64,000 bases of DNA, from assembly GCA_035048485.1 (NCBI GenBank), contig CM068585.1, positions 58,841,618 through 58,905,617 on the forward strand, given 5' to 3'. The notes beneath the pieces were generated by a model. It was not told the DNA's origin. It saw nothing but the letters and a program-made list of their open reading frames with translations, and searched no databases. Below, piece by piece: positions 1 through 10,904 of the stretch (the first letter of the stretch is position 1; every line of letters begins with the position of its first letter). Source of the DNA: Pteria penguin (lineage: Eukaryota; Mollusca; Bivalvia; Pterioida; Pteriidae). A program made the translations under genes and the position numbers.

Positions 1-227
1 AAGGAATTAGACTAGCATTGTAAATATTTTATAATGTAGTAAAACATTTTTGAAATTTAGGTTTTTACCCCAAAACCAGATACAGAAAATTGTATATTGT
101 ACCGAGTCAACACTTATTTTTGATTTATATTGGTAGTAAAATTTCAGAAATGAGAATTTAAGTGAATTGCAAGTTTATTCAATATAACTTCTTATTACGT
201 GTGTCACACTGAAATCATACATTCCAG

Positions 228-371
228 GCACAGGAGGCATATGACGGAAGCTCTAACTGTAAGATTCTGGAGCCAGAGGACATCGCCAATGCCGTCGTCT
301 ATGCCGTGACACAGCCAGATTATGTAGGTGTCAATGAAATACTCATCGAGCCAAGAGAAGCACCTGTCTGA
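228..371 (+). CDS. Last coding exon of a short-chain dehydrogenase/reductase (DHRS11-like), partial gene
   Basis: An acceptor (TTCCAG) is followed by an open frame of 47 codons ending in TGA at 369-371. The peptide contains LEPEDIANAVVYAVTQP and ends ILIEPREAPV. The segment 'PEDIANAVVYAV..P..V.VNEILI.P' is the C-terminal block of classical SDR enzymes, where the last helix and strand complete the Rossmann fold, and it most resembles DHRS11 (an NADP-dependent reductase of keto-steroid or carbonyl substrates). Catalytic Tyr/Lys and the cofactor-binding Gly motif would lie in upstream exons outside the window. Bases 1-227 are the AT-rich end of the preceding intron. The family assignment is strong; the exact paralogue is inferred. 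Confidence 0.8.
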   Translation, partial: AQEAYDGSSNCKILEPEDIANAVVYAVTQPDYVGVNEILIEPREAPV

Positions 372-1558
372 TACTCAACAAGGCACCCTTATGACACCTG
401 TGTACGAGGAGAGGCATTTTTATAACGTGTATGCTCAAAAAGGCACCTGTAGGAAACTTGACCATTTGTGGTCACTAATGAATCATAATCTCAATGAGCT
501 TTAGGGGGAGCTCATAATATGTCAACCAATGAAAATGAATGATGATACCATACGGGATTGTCCAATCAGGATGAGGATTATATCACAGCTAAATGATTGA
601 CCAATTGACCAATGAATGATTGATTAATTGTATGTTTGGATACCATAGTTTGCAATGAAAAGAAACTGCAGATTCAATTATAATAAGGTGACCATTCCAA
701 ATGGGGACATTTGGTCAGTGTGATTGTAAAAGAAAAGAAAATGACTGACTGACCATCAATTGATTGTCCGTACAATGCGAGGACACTAGCTAATAGCTGT
801 AAAAGGAAAGAAAATGACCAACTGACTGTTAAATCATTGACAGTGCCATGTTTAGAAGCATGGACAGTTTGACTGTAGAAAAAAAGGAGTCCCAGACTGA
901 CCACAAGACCATTCTGTGTGGGGACCATTTAACAGTGAAATATTGGGAATCACAAAATCAAATGTTGCAACCTTATGAAATTACTCAGTAAATGTTTATT
1001 TTTTTCTTTGTTTTCTTGTTGCACACATGAATTAGGGACTGGATGTATATATGGACAGTTATTATCTCCCCTTTCTATTTAGCTTCAGATTTACTGTACA
1101 CATTACTTAAACATGTATGACTTACAACCTTGCAGTTTGATATGGAAACATTTTACAAGAATTTACCACAGACAATGTCAAAATTTATCACAGATATTGT
1201 CAAAATTTATCACAGACATTGTCAAAATTTATCACAGACAAATTTTGAACATTTTTTATTCAGATCCTCTCGCTACTGTGGAAAAAAAAGATTTCTTTGC
1301 AAACTACTCCTCTCATTTACCATTCTGTATTTATGATGCATTTATCTGTTGGTACAGTATTTATCATGTCATGTGATCGTAACCCTCATTGTGGCATTTA
1401 TATGTTGAAGATGTGAGAGAGAGGCCCATAGTGGTATGTTATTATATTATTAAAATTAAATATATTAATATGTTTTACAGAATTAAATGCTTATTGAAGT
1501 CCTTCCTGGAATATTATCATAGGTTGGAGGTAAAAATTAAGTACAGACATCACATGTG
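372..1558. other. 3' flank of the dehydrogenase gene; no gene seen
   Basis: AT-rich sequence, probably including the 3' UTR of the dehydrogenase. Around 700-900 a loose ~80-bp repeat (AAAGAAAATGACYRACTGAC) occurs twice. No convincing coding frame or splice pattern was seen. Confidence 0.4.
1157..1245. repeat. Short tandem repeat, ~23-bp unit, about 4 copies
   Basis: The unit reads approximately AATTTATCACAGACATTGTC and recurs four times head to tail with one or two differences per copy. Confidence 0.8.
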
Positions 1559-1776
1559 CAGTGGTGGATTTAGAGGTGGACCCAGATTCCCCCCCTCCAT
1601 TCCTTCTTCACCACAAATTTACAAGACATATATAGATGATAAGTTTGAAAACACTCAAATATTATGAGTAAAACTCCAGATTTGGCGCCCAAAATGACTG
1701 AATATTTTGGCTAATACTTGACTTTCACATGTAGCCCCCCCCCCTTTTTTTTTTGGAAATCCTATATCCATCACTG
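1559..1776. mobile_element. Short non-autonomous element with CAGTGGYGGAT-type inverted ends
   Basis: The left end reads CAGTGGTGGATTTAG. The right end, read inward, is CAGTGATGGATATAGGAT. The two ends form an imperfect terminal inverted repeat, with C-rich and T-rich runs just inside the right end. Related ends appear at about 25.4, 28.1 and 57.6 kb. CAGTG termini are typical of hAT-type MITEs, but no clean target duplication was found, so the superfamily is inferred. Confidence 0.55.
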
Positions 1777-2059
1777 ATGTGAATTAAAGAGAGTTCAATC
1801 AGTCTTGTGTAGTACTGCTATACTATTGGTAAATTGCCTGAAAGTGGTAAAACATTAAACAACAATTGACACCTGTTTATATTATGAATTTTGACATGAC
1901 CTTGACTGGGGTCTGGACCTACCCTGAATAATGACTTGTTATTTTTCCATGTAAAATAAATAATTTTGCACACAAAACAAGGATGGACACCCCCACCCCC
2001 TCCTGGGTCGAAAAATTCATTGACGGAGGGTGGACCCCTTCTCGATCTACGCTTGCAGA

Positions 2060-2335
2060 AAGAGGTGGATTGGTCCAATATTGAGGCACTCGATTTCAAA
2101 TCCGACAAGCCAGGTTCGATCCCTGATGTTGGTTCGCATTTTTCTATAGTGATTTATCATTTTCCATATTTTTACTTCGAACAACACAATATAAATTGAG
2201 GCCACATGTCACAGCATATAAAGTCCCTCGCTGCTCTGGGTGGGTCCGTTACACAGGCAAAAACTTCATTACACCAGGCGGGTGCCGCCAGCATATACTG
2301 AAAAAATCTTTGGTGTGGTGTAATACTGTGACGCA
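2060..2335 (+). mobile_element. Degenerate tRNA-derived SINE copy
   Basis: A tRNA-like head with a B-box (GGTTCGATCCC at about 2113) is followed by a core resembling the SINE at 10905: 'CACATGTCACAGCATATAAAG' then 'TCCCTCGCTGCTCTGGGTGGG'. The core is diverged and the AATC tail is not evident. Confidence 0.5.
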
Positions 2336-2459
2336 GTAGGGCGCTCTCTTTATTAAACGCGCCTCTGGTTGCTTTAAAGATATTCTTCAAAACGAACCGA
2401 ATACATAGGTTGGAGGTCAAAACAATAAAATACATTTTCATCTCTACCTTCAGTGTATA

Positions 2460-2700
2460 AAGTTCTTTGCTCGTGACCGAAAGGTCACGAGTTTGAACCG
2501 CATCGATGGCTGGTCGGCTTCCTGTCTTTAGGAAAAGACAGTAAAACCCAAGGTCCGTGAACATGACACGTATAGAATCCCTCGCTGCTTAATTAAGGCG
2601 CGAGTCCAAGTCATGGGTCAAAGGTCGTCTCCATGTAAGTGAAATAATCTTGGCTTGACGTAAAAGAATTAAACGAACAAATCTTTCAATCTTAATTTAC
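2460..2700 (+). mobile_element. tRNA-derived SINE copy
   Basis: The head carries a B-box-like stretch (GAGTTTGAACC). It is followed by 'AGACAGTAAAACCCAAGGTCCG', 'GAATCCCTCGCTGCTTAA' and the 3' module 'GTGAAATAATCTTGGCTTGACGTAAAA' with an AT-rich tail. The module order is the same as in the copy at 10905. Confidence 0.65.
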
Positions 2701-3323
2701 ATTTCATACATGGACTATCCGTATCTAAAAGACAATGCCTGCTGAAATGGGCCGGGTTAACGGTCAAGGTCACACATCGACTCCTGTCCTCTAACTCGTC
2801 CTTTTCTTGTTATCTTATTTGCCCTATTAGTTAAGCAAGGTCAATCACTTGCTTATAGTAGTATTTTGACTATGAATTATGAAAATGCCCACTGCAATAT
2901 TTTACATGCAGCTGGGTGCACATTCATACATACATTGTACACATATAAGAATCAATAGACAACAGTTATAACTTCTCTCCCATTCGACCGATTTGGTGTC
3001 GTTTTATTGTCATCTTATATTGCAGCTAACTACAGAAAAGTCGCTATAGTCTTGAAGAAAACTATTCATTCAAAATGATACAAGCGGCCTCCTTCCTAGT
3101 AAGTGACCCTGAGTTCGAACCATAATAAAGCTAACTGAACTACAGAAGCTTAATTCTACTGGTACTGAAGTTCATACTCTTCAATTTGTAACAGGCACTT
3201 TCGAAATTTCAGTGGCTCGTCAGCAGTGAGAACGTTTTTTTTTACAGATATTACTACAGCATATGTTTTCCCGGGATATCGCATGACGTCATTGCAGAAT
3301 CCCTTCTAAGCATGTCACGATTA
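2701..3323. other. Intergenic; only a possible SINE head fragment
   Basis: AT-rich sequence with no open frame of note. A B-box-like stretch (GAGTTCGAACC at about 3111) may be a truncated SINE head. The right side would hold the 3' UTR of the minus-strand gene that ends at 3324. Confidence 0.35.
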
Positions 3324-4511
3324 TTATTCAATATCAGAATCACTGCTATATTCATCTGACGATTCCGCAATATTAACCTGAAGATCCGGTCGAAATGTAT
3401 CCTGGGATTGGTGGTCCTTTTTACTGAAATCTAAATTTAGCGATTTGAAAGTTAAGCTTTTAATTTCTAGATTCCCGAAATGCTTTTCGTACTGTTCTTC
3501 CGGTGTTCCGGGAACGGGCGTTATGGTGTTACCACACTCTTTTGACGCGGCCTGGAGGCGGAGGGTGTAATAATCGGAGTGCGCATGCTTGTCGCATGCC
3601 AGACTTTCCAGCGTGTCGTAGAATGTGTTTATCTTAGTATCGTAAGATATAGACTTCATCTCTCTTAGACGCTTTTCTACTAAATTAATTTTCTCTTCCT
3701 CTTCGAAAAAGCTAGAGGACTTCTTTCGTGTTTTCCCCTCCCTGTCTACGATACTTTGTCTTCTTTTAGGATGTAGAGAGTTCTGTGGCGATATCTTATT
3801 TGAGGTACGAACCTTGGATTTCTGTTTTGGTGGTTCACAACTTGCTATGGAAGTCTTTACTCTAACCGGAAATGACAACCCGTTGCTACGCGATGGTTGT
3901 CCATCTGTTGTCGAAGGTCGAACCCGCAGAACTACCTGTGGTGTACCAAGAGCTTTGTAATCGGTCTCTTTGGAAGAAGATCGTTTTATATCTTGAATCA
4001 TACCCTCGGTAACAGAATTTGACCTCTCTCTGAATTCGAACACTTTTTCATCTTCGTCAAAAACACTATCAATGATGACGTCGATTTGATTTTTCTCTAC
4101 CTTCTTTGGTTTAGATGTTCGTATGTGTGATTTTGGTCGTAATTCAGCTCTGGTTAGTGTAGGACCATTCTTCTTACATGGATTATACTTCAATTTCTTG
4201 AGGAACTCGTAATCCTTTTCTTCGCTCCCTAAATCCGTATGAAGCGCGTGCAAATTGCGCGCACGTAATTCTCGTTCTTTTTCCTTATCGCCCCAGAGTC
4301 GAGCCTGACTAAGTTTAGATCTATACAACTTTTCCTGGAAACGTTTGAATAAAACTTTCTGATCAATTTTAATTCGATGCACGACACTTTTCTCACTTCT
4401 GTTTAACACGTGAAGTTGTTTCTTTAACAAAATGTCTTCCTTCCAGTTTGCGTAATGCACTCCTGGCGATTTCTCGCCGGCCTCTCCAAGTTTAGGCGCG
4501 ATTTTTGCCAT
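3324..4511 (-). CDS. Intronless gene for an unrecognised 395-aa charged protein
   Basis: An uninterrupted frame of 395 codons starts at ATG 4511 (MAKIAPKLGEAGEKSPGV) and ends at TAA. There is no signal peptide or membrane segment. Residues about 25-110 are rich in Lys/Arg/Glu and look helical or coiled (LLKKQLHVLNRSEKS, KEKERELRARNLHAL). The middle (about 115-260) is basic, Ser/Thr-rich and probably disordered. Residues about 270-325 form a second helical block (EEEEKINLVEKRLREMKSI). The C-terminus is acidic and serine-rich (SSDEYSSDSDIE). I do not recognise a family. Codon use is unbiased enough, and the frame long enough, to believe it is real. The lack of introns could reflect a retrocopy or a naturally single-exon gene, or an upstream exon may be missed. 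Role unknown; composition suggests an intracellular scaffold or nuclear/cytoskeletal protein, which is inference only. Confidence 0.75.
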   Translation of the reverse strand: MAKIAPKLGEAGEKSPGVHYANWKEDILLKKQLHVLNRSEKSVVHRIKIDQKVLFKRFQEKLYRSKLSQARLWGDKEKERELRARNLHALHTDLGSEEKDYEFLKKLKYNPCKKNGPTLTRAELRPKSHIRTSKPKKVEKNQIDVIIDSVFDEDEKVFEFRERSNSVTEGMIQDIKRSSSKETDYKALGTPQVVLRVRPSTTDGQPSRSNGLSFPVRVKTSIASCEPPKQKSKVRTSNKISPQNSLHPKRRQSIVDREGKTRKKSSSFFEEEEKINLVEKRLREMKSISYDTKINTFYDTLESLACDKHAHSDYYTLRLQAASKECGNTITPVPGTPEEQYEKHFGNLEIKSLTFKSLNLDFSKKDHQSQDTFRPDLQVNIAESSDEYSSDSDIE

Positions 4512-5775
4512 TTTACATAAAAAAGCAGTTTTTTCCTACATTATATCACGTAATCCCAAACGTTTCATTGAACCAGACCGTGTTCCTTGCCGCAACAGAC
4601 GGCGTTGTGACGGGCGGGTAGTTACAGAGATAATTAGAAACACCAGATTTTATACAAATCCAGGTTCGGCGGAGGTCCCCGCAGAAGTTTCACTTCTTTT
4701 ATCAAATGCATATGTAAACAGCGGACTCGATAGCGAATTGTTTCTTATCATGCAGAGGAATTTTGACTTTAATTAATCAGCACAGTTATCGTGGATAAAC
4801 ATAACACCTTCAACGAATTCACCACCACAATCGTCTGGCATTCCCCTGTACTACATCACCGCTTGTAAAAACATTCCCTTCTACCGTTTTAAGCGTCCAA
4901 TAGATCAACAAATCATTCTGAGCAGTCTAAGATAAATTTCCCTTTTTCCGTGTTCGGTTTTGTTTTTTACATAAATCTCATAATACCATACCCTCGCGTC
5001 CTGATAGTTTTTGAATATTATGAAGTTTCTTGACTGTAGAACGCCGTCGCTGTACATGGAAAGCACTACTTGGTATATCTTTGTTCTGATCTTTTCTCGT
5101 TAGTATGGTGGTTTTTACTCACAATTTCATTTGATTTGCACTTTGACATGAATGATGAGTTTTAATACTTTGCAGAAAGTTGTTTAAGATAACAAATTTC
5201 TAGACATACAGCAGTTGTAAAATCACTCACCCTTTAAATATGAATTCAGTAATAAACACTTTAAATTTCTAGTTAGGTTTAGTCGAAATTTCTGTCTGTA
5301 ATTCTTTTAATATCACAATTTCAGTCGTTTCGTATGTTTGCCACACTAAGCTCCTACAACATGGCCAAAGTCCGGGCTATGCTCGTTTGCTGGTCGTCAG
5401 TAATTTCTTCCTTTTTTTCTTTTTAAATTAACATAATTCAGAAAGACACAACATTAAATCCTGAATGATAAAATAGATAATCATCTAAGTGGGGTTTTTT
5501 TTAATCACAGTTTTATGATTTTCGCGCACTTGTACTTCAAACCATTCATAACACTTATATACTCTTAACAAATTCGCATGGTTTAACTAAAGGGAATTTA
5601 AACACTATAAAGCTGATCTGAAGATACAGGTCAATTTAACAAAAGTCATATGCTGCCTGGGTTGGTTGAAGACTCAAAAATAACGAAATAAAAAAAAAAA
5701 CAAAACAAAAAAGTTTGTTTTTATTTATAATATAGCTAATTTAACAACACACTAAACCATGACTGTAAACTCAAA
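4512..5775. other. Intergenic region between two minus-strand genes
   Basis: No coding frame or array was found. It would contain the promoter of the 395-aa gene (immediately above 4511) and the 3' UTR of the LRR gene (below 5776). On the minus strand AATAAA-like signals occur near 5720. Confidence 0.4.
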
Positions 5776-7407
5776 CTACAAACATTTGTTAAATATTATC
5801 TCTATCACAAACAGGAATAAAACCACTAATCTGTAATGATTATTTACACGTGCGGATGTATTTATAGGGACAAAGAACTCACTGCACCAGTATACACGCT
5901 CTGTTCTGTTACAATGTTTATCTAAAGTCCGGGTCAAGCTGGAGCTACCGAGTTCGTACTGCCGCCCGTGAATTGTTTTGCAATGTCCTGTTAGTCCAAT
6001 TCCGTGCATTATACCACTGTTCAAAATAAATTCCAGATCACAGTTACACGGTAACGGGTTTCCGATGACGTCAACGTAACTAAAGGAACAAGCGCGCGTC
6101 TGCAACACGAAAGTGACGTCACTTATCATGTTATAGTCTAAATCAAGTTCCATGGGACGAGTTAAATTTTTGAAAGTTCGTGGATTAATTGATGTTATAT
6201 TATTATTGGTTAAAATCAAGGTTTTCAAAGATTTTAGTTGCCCAATAGGTTCGTCCAAAACTGGACCAATAGAATTGAACGACACATCAAGTGTCTGAAG
6301 TTTTTTCAATGTCAGAAGTTCGTTGATTGGCAGCCGTTTCAGTCCCGTTTCTCGCAACAACAGAGTGTCTAAAGACTGGGATAAAGACGCGAAACAGCCC
6401 TTACATTCATCATACTGCAATTTATTCCAGTCTAACTCTAACATTCGCAGATTCCGCAAACCTGCGAATGCATCTTTTGAAATTCTTTGGATGTTATTTT
6501 TCGAAAGTTTCAGAGATGTCATGTTTTTGAGATTTGAGAAGGCTGCCGTGGGTACTATGGCTAGGTAGTTAGAATGTAGTCCGAGTTTCCTCAAGGTGTG
6601 CGATACTCCGCTGAACGCTGCAACGTCTATTGTAGATATTTCGTTATAGTCGAGGACAATTTCGTCCAGTTGGGTATTAACGAAAGCATGACTGCTGATG
6701 CTGTAAATACTGTTTCCACTAAGTATAAGTTTCCGGAGATTCGGAAGAAATTTAACGGCAATTGGTACCTCCTCTAAATAATTATACGTCAAATCAAGCG
6801 TCTCCAGTGATTGAAGTCCGACGAACGCTTTAGACTGAACACTATTCAAACCACAACTTCGTAAACTCAAAGTTTTTAATGATATTAATCCAAGATTCTT
6901 AAAAATATTATTTGGCAAAATTGTTGAATCGTTGAATGCTGTCCCGACGAAATTTGAATCGAGATTTAATTCCGAAAGCACTTCAAAATTTTCAAGAAAC
7001 GTCAAGCCTCTATCTAATTCGATTTTATTGCTCTTGAGATTCAAATGAGTTAAAACATTTGAGAGATGTTGAATATTTTCTTTCGCTAAATTCGATAACG
7101 AATTGCGACTTAAATCCAATTCGCGCACGTTTATGTTTTTGAAATCTTGGAGGGAAACATTTGAAATATTGTTCCCGCTCAAAAGCAGTTTGGTTATTTT
7201 CGTGGATGACAAGTATTCTAAGTTAGGAATGGAATGTAGATTAGCCGAGCTGCAGTCTACCACAGTCCTGTTCTCGTTGTCCCACCACACCATCTCGCTG
7301 CACGCGCACAGTGTCGTCTTTTCCAATGTAGGACACCGGAAGTCTGAAGTCACGTGACAGATAATTAACATTAAGATACAGAAAACGGCTTCATTCATCA
7401 TGTCCAT
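5776..7407 (-). CDS. Extracellular leucine-rich-repeat protein with signal peptide and C-terminal hydrophobic tail
   Basis: Residue numbers count from the ATG at 7407. A signal peptide (MNEAVFCILMLIICHV) is followed by a Cys-rich LRRNT cap (CPTLEKTTLCACSE...VDCSSANL). About 12-13 LRRs of 22-27 residues then follow the LxxLxLxxNxI pattern (LLLSGNNISNVS, ELDLSRNSLSNL, SLKLSKNNIQRI, TLDVSFNSIG). An LRRCT cap (NPLPCNCDLEFI...CK...C) follows. The protein ends in a hydrophobic stretch (YRLVVLFLFVIEIIF) with almost no cytoplasmic tail, so it could be GPI-anchored or a short type I membrane protein. The minus strand reads TTTTGCAG directly before ATGGACATG, so the start codon is the first triplet of its exon. 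The open frame extends five codons into that intron, but those are unlikely to be coding. The first exon(s) must be non-coding and upstream. The architecture is that of slit/chaoptin/ALS-type adhesion or recognition proteins; orthology is not assigned. Confidence 0.88.
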   Translation of the reverse strand: MDMMNEAVFCILMLIICHVTSDFRCPTLEKTTLCACSEMVWWDNENRTVVDCSSANLHSIPNLEYLSSTKITKLLLSGNNISNVSLQDFKNINVRELDLSRNSLSNLAKENIQHLSNVLTHLNLKSNKIELDRGLTFLENFEVLSELNLDSNFVGTAFNDSTILPNNIFKNLGLISLKTLSLRSCGLNSVQSKAFVGLQSLETLDLTYNYLEEVPIAVKFLPNLRKLILSGNSIYSISSHAFVNTQLDEIVLDYNEISTIDVAAFSGVSHTLRKLGLHSNYLAIVPTAAFSNLKNMTSLKLSKNNIQRISKDAFAGLRNLRMLELDWNKLQYDECKGCFASLSQSLDTLLLRETGLKRLPINELLTLKKLQTLDVSFNSIGPVLDEPIGQLKSLKTLILTNNNITSINPRTFKNLTRPMELDLDYNMISDVTFVLQTRACSFSYVDVIGNPLPCNCDLEFILNSGIMHGIGLTGHCKTIHGRQYELGSSSLTRTLDKHCNRTERVYWCSEFFVPINTSARVNNHYRLVVLFLFVIEIIFNKCL

Positions 7408-7409
7408 CT

Positions 7410-7890
7410 GCAAAATATACAAAAAAAAAAGAATTTATTTTCATTCAGCAAAGCAATGTAGCACATGTAGCATTATGGAATCTGTATGTATATGCTATAT
7501 AACACATGTGACGTTACGGGATATTTCTGTGTCTGTGTAATACGTGTAATGTCATGAAATCGGCGTTCCATTGTTGTATATTGCAACACGTGTGACGTCA
7601 TGGAGTCAAATTTCCACGTGCGGCACGATAGGAACGGAGACCAGTGTTTCTGTGTTCAGTTGCACGTGAGATGTCATGGAATATATTAAAACTTACCTGC
7701 ACCATGTTACACTTTTGACGTCATGAATGACGTCATGAAACAAGCCTTCAGTGTTATGTAACGTCACTGTGTTGTGTTATACATGTGAAATAATGGAATT
7801 AATTAATATGTGCTTCTTTGACGTGTTACACGTGTGGCATTGAGGAATAAATCAATCAAGTGTTCCTGTGTGTGTACACATTTGACAGTA
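7410..7890. promoter_or_regulatory. Upstream region of the LRR gene: degenerate repeat with full CRE palindromes and two possible upstream donors
   Basis: Three exact TGACGTCA palindromes are seen, one near 7595 and two 12 bp apart near 7716-7735, plus E-box CACGTG at about 7615. They sit in decayed ~60-bp repeats ('GTGTTRTATNNNACACGTGTGACGTCATGGA') that grade into the cleaner array beginning near 7890. On the minus strand GGTGCAG|GTAAGT at about 7697 and GTGAAG|GTAAGT at about 13009 are strong donors that could end non-coding first exons of the LRR gene. Function is inferred from motif matches only. Confidence 0.35.
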
Positions 7891-8315
7891 TGAAATCAGC
7901 GTTTCTGTGCCGCGTAGCACACATCACACTTTGGACTATGTGTTTCTGTGACGTGTAGCACATATCACACATTGGAATAAGTGTTTCTGTGACGTGTAGC
8001 ACATATCACACATTGGAATAAGTGTTTCTGTGCCGCGTAGCACATATCACACATTGGACTATGTGTTTCTGTGACGTGTAGCACATATCACACATTGGAA
8101 TAAGTGTTTCTGTGACGTGTAGCACATATCACACATTGGAATAAGTGTTTCTGTGCCGCGTAGCAAATATCACACATTGGAATAAGTGTTTCTGTGACGT
8201 GTAGCACATATCACACCAAGGAATAAGTGTTTCTGTGACGTGTAGCACATATCACACCGTGGAATAAGTGTTTCTGTGCCGCGTAGCACATATCACACAT
8301 TGGAATAAGTGTTTC
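7890..8315. repeat. Minisatellite, 41-bp unit, about 10 copies
   Basis: The unit is approximately GTGTTTCTGTGACGTGTAGC + ACATATCACACATTGGAATAA. Copies vary at GACGTG/GCCGCG and at the TTGGAATAA/TTGGACTAT end. Confidence 0.9.
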
Positions 8316-8559
8316 CTTTACGTGTTATAGACTTAGATGTTGCGGTAGGTTGTACCACCTGTGTGATTTTGACATCAGTGTTCCCGTCATGTTTTTAGTT
8401 TTTTGCATTGTGAGGTCAGCGTTGGAGTGCCGTAGTGTTGTCGTCTCGTGTAAAGGTCGATAAGGTATCGTTTGCCTCGTAACAGTTGAGAAGATATGGG
8501 ATTTTGCCTCTGGTTGCGTGTGTTAGTTGATGTGTACTGTGCAGCATTTAAGGTGTGTA

Positions 8560-9350
8560 TGCCGTGTAACAATTGAGATGTGTGTCAACTGAGGTAATTT
8601 GTGCCGTGTAACAGTCGTGGTGATACGTGCCGTGTTACAGTTGAAGTGATGTGTTCCGTGCAAAAGTTTAGACATGTTCCGTGTAACAGTTGAGGTGATA
8701 TGTGCCGTGTAACGGTTGAGATATATCCCATTTAACAGTTGAGGAGATATGTGCTGTGTAACAGTTGAGGTGATATATTCCTTAAAACAGTTGACGTGAT
8801 ATGTGCCATGTAACAGTTAAGGAAATATGTTCCGTGTAACGGTTGAGGTGATATGTGCCATGTAACAGTTGAGGAAATATGTTCCGTGTAACAGTCGTGG
8901 TGATATGTGCTGTGTAACAGTTGAGGTGATATGAGCTGTGTAACAGTTGAGGTGATATGTGCCGTGTAACAGTTGAGGTGATGTGTGCCGTATAACAGTT
9001 GAGGTGATATGTTCCTTTTAACAGCTGACATGATATGTGCCGTGTAACAGTTGTGGTGATAAGTGCCGTGTAACGATTGAAATGATATGTGCCGTGTAAA
9101 AGTTGAGGTTTTATGTTCCGTGTAACAGTTTGGGTGATATGTGTAGAGTAACAGTTAAGGTGATGTGTTCTTTATAACAGTTGAGATTATATGTTCCGTG
9201 TAACAGTTAAGGTGATATCCGTAGTGTAACAGTTGAGGCGATATGTGCTGTGTAACACTTGAGGTGACATATGCAGTGTAATACTTGAAGTGATATGTCC
9301 CGTGAAACATTTGAGATGATTTGTGTCCTGTAACAGTTGAAGTGTTGAGA
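8560..9350. repeat. Minisatellite, ~26-bp unit, about 30 copies
   Basis: The unit is approximately GTGATATGTGCCGTGTAACAG + TTGAG, moderately diverged. It begins soon after the 41-bp array; both contain a 'GTGCCGYGTA' stretch and may share an origin. Confidence 0.9.
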
Positions 9351-9934
9351 ATCGGAACATTTTGGAGATTTCGAGTGGTGATACATGAAGCGGCGAGAAA
9401 ATGGAAATTACTTTATTACTCGATAAACAGTCGACTTTCACAAACGTTTTCTCTCGTCTGTAGCTATTCCCAATGATTTCTACATCTGTCTAATATCCCC
9501 CAAATCGTCTGCAATGATTGACGAGGGAATGCACACTCCAAGAGTTACGGTCTGGTTTGGATATTATTATCGCCATGGTTGATGAGATCAAAGCTTCGAT
9601 GCCTTGAGACAAAAACACATTAACTTGAGCGGGATAGCTGACAGACGATGTAAGTTACACAATCGTCTGCTACCATTGTTTTGACGCCGTGTCCCTGTCA
9701 TCGACTCCATTAGACAGTGTTTAAATTCATTCAACATCACGTCAAGAAACTTCATCGATATTCCAAACGCAATATTCATGTAATTTATCTGTAAACGATC
9801 TTGAACGCTGATAATAAAATGCACTTTCTCAGAAGCGAACTTGCTTTCTCACATATATCAACAATGGGGATATTATTGTCAAAGACGTAGGCTTATGTGT
9901 CATGACATGTCCAAAGAGCTAACATACAGCTCAA
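9351..9934. other. Unique sequence between arrays; no gene seen
   Basis: No splice-bounded or conserved-looking frame. A 78-codon minus-strand frame at 9588-9824 has no recognisable feature. Confidence 0.4.
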
Positions 9935-10490
9935 TCTGTAAGGAGCTTGGCCTGTGACCGAGGGAGCTTGGCTCGTAACCGTGGGAGGGCCGTCACCGAG
10001 GGGCCTTGGTTCGTGGCCGAGAGCGCTTGGCTCGTGACCGGGGGAGAGTAGTCACCGAGGGAGCTTGGCCTGTGACCAAGGGGGCTTGGCTCGTGACCGT
10101 GGGAGGGTCGTCACCGAGGGGCCTTGGCTCGAGACCGTGGGAGGGTGGTCACCGAGGGGCCTTGGTTCGTGGCCGAGAGCGCTTGGCTCCTGACCGGGGG
10201 AGGGTAGTCACCGAGAGAGCTTGGGCCGTGACCGAGGGGGCTTGGCTCGTGACCGTGGGAGGGTCGTCACCGAGGGGCCTTGGCTCGAGACCGAGGGAGC
10301 TTGGCTCGTGACCGGGGGAGGGTAGTCACCGAGGGGCCTTGGTTCGTGGCCGAGAGCGCTCGGCTCGTGACCGTGGGAGGGTAGTCACCGAGGGACCTTG
10401 GTTCGAAACCGAGAAGGCTTGGCTAGTGACCGTGGAAGGGTCGTCACCAGCTTTGGCTCGTTACCGAGGGTGCTTAGCTCGTGACCGGTT
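9935..10490. repeat. GC-rich minisatellite, ~21-bp unit with longer composite periods
   Basis: Variants of 'GTGACCGAGGGAGCTTGGCTC' repeat head to tail. Longer blocks (GTGGGAGGGTCGTCACCGAGG + GGCCTTGG) recur every ~80-125 bp. The array is followed by a G run near 10493. Several long frames open across it but only because it is stop-poor. Confidence 0.88.
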
Positions 10491-10904
10491 TGGGGGGGGG
10501 GGGGACGGCCAACAATTACAGTAGTGTAGAGCACCATACATTCATCACGACAGTATTTGATGGACCCGGGAGATTTGGCAAATATCACTGTACTGCCGTA
10601 TGTAGGAGCAATCAAAACATAAGAAAAAGTTGTATCAAAGATGCAATATGCTGAGTTGCAAAACGCTTTCTTACACTTAACAAAGCTTTATGACTTCGAC
10701 CAGCTCGTGACAAATTGATAATCTACCTACGGTATAGCATCATTAATTTCCCACAACTAGTTTTATTGCTTCCAAATGCGGACATTGTATTTTATAACTC
10801 AACGAAATTCGTGTTGTACTTATATATCGTACCATCATTTGATAGTCGCACATAATGTAGTCCATACCATTGTTTTTCTCTTATTGTTACCCTCCATTCG
10901 GAAT
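10491..10904. other. Unique AT-rich sequence; nothing identified
   Basis: No array, gene or element end seen. Confidence 0.4.
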
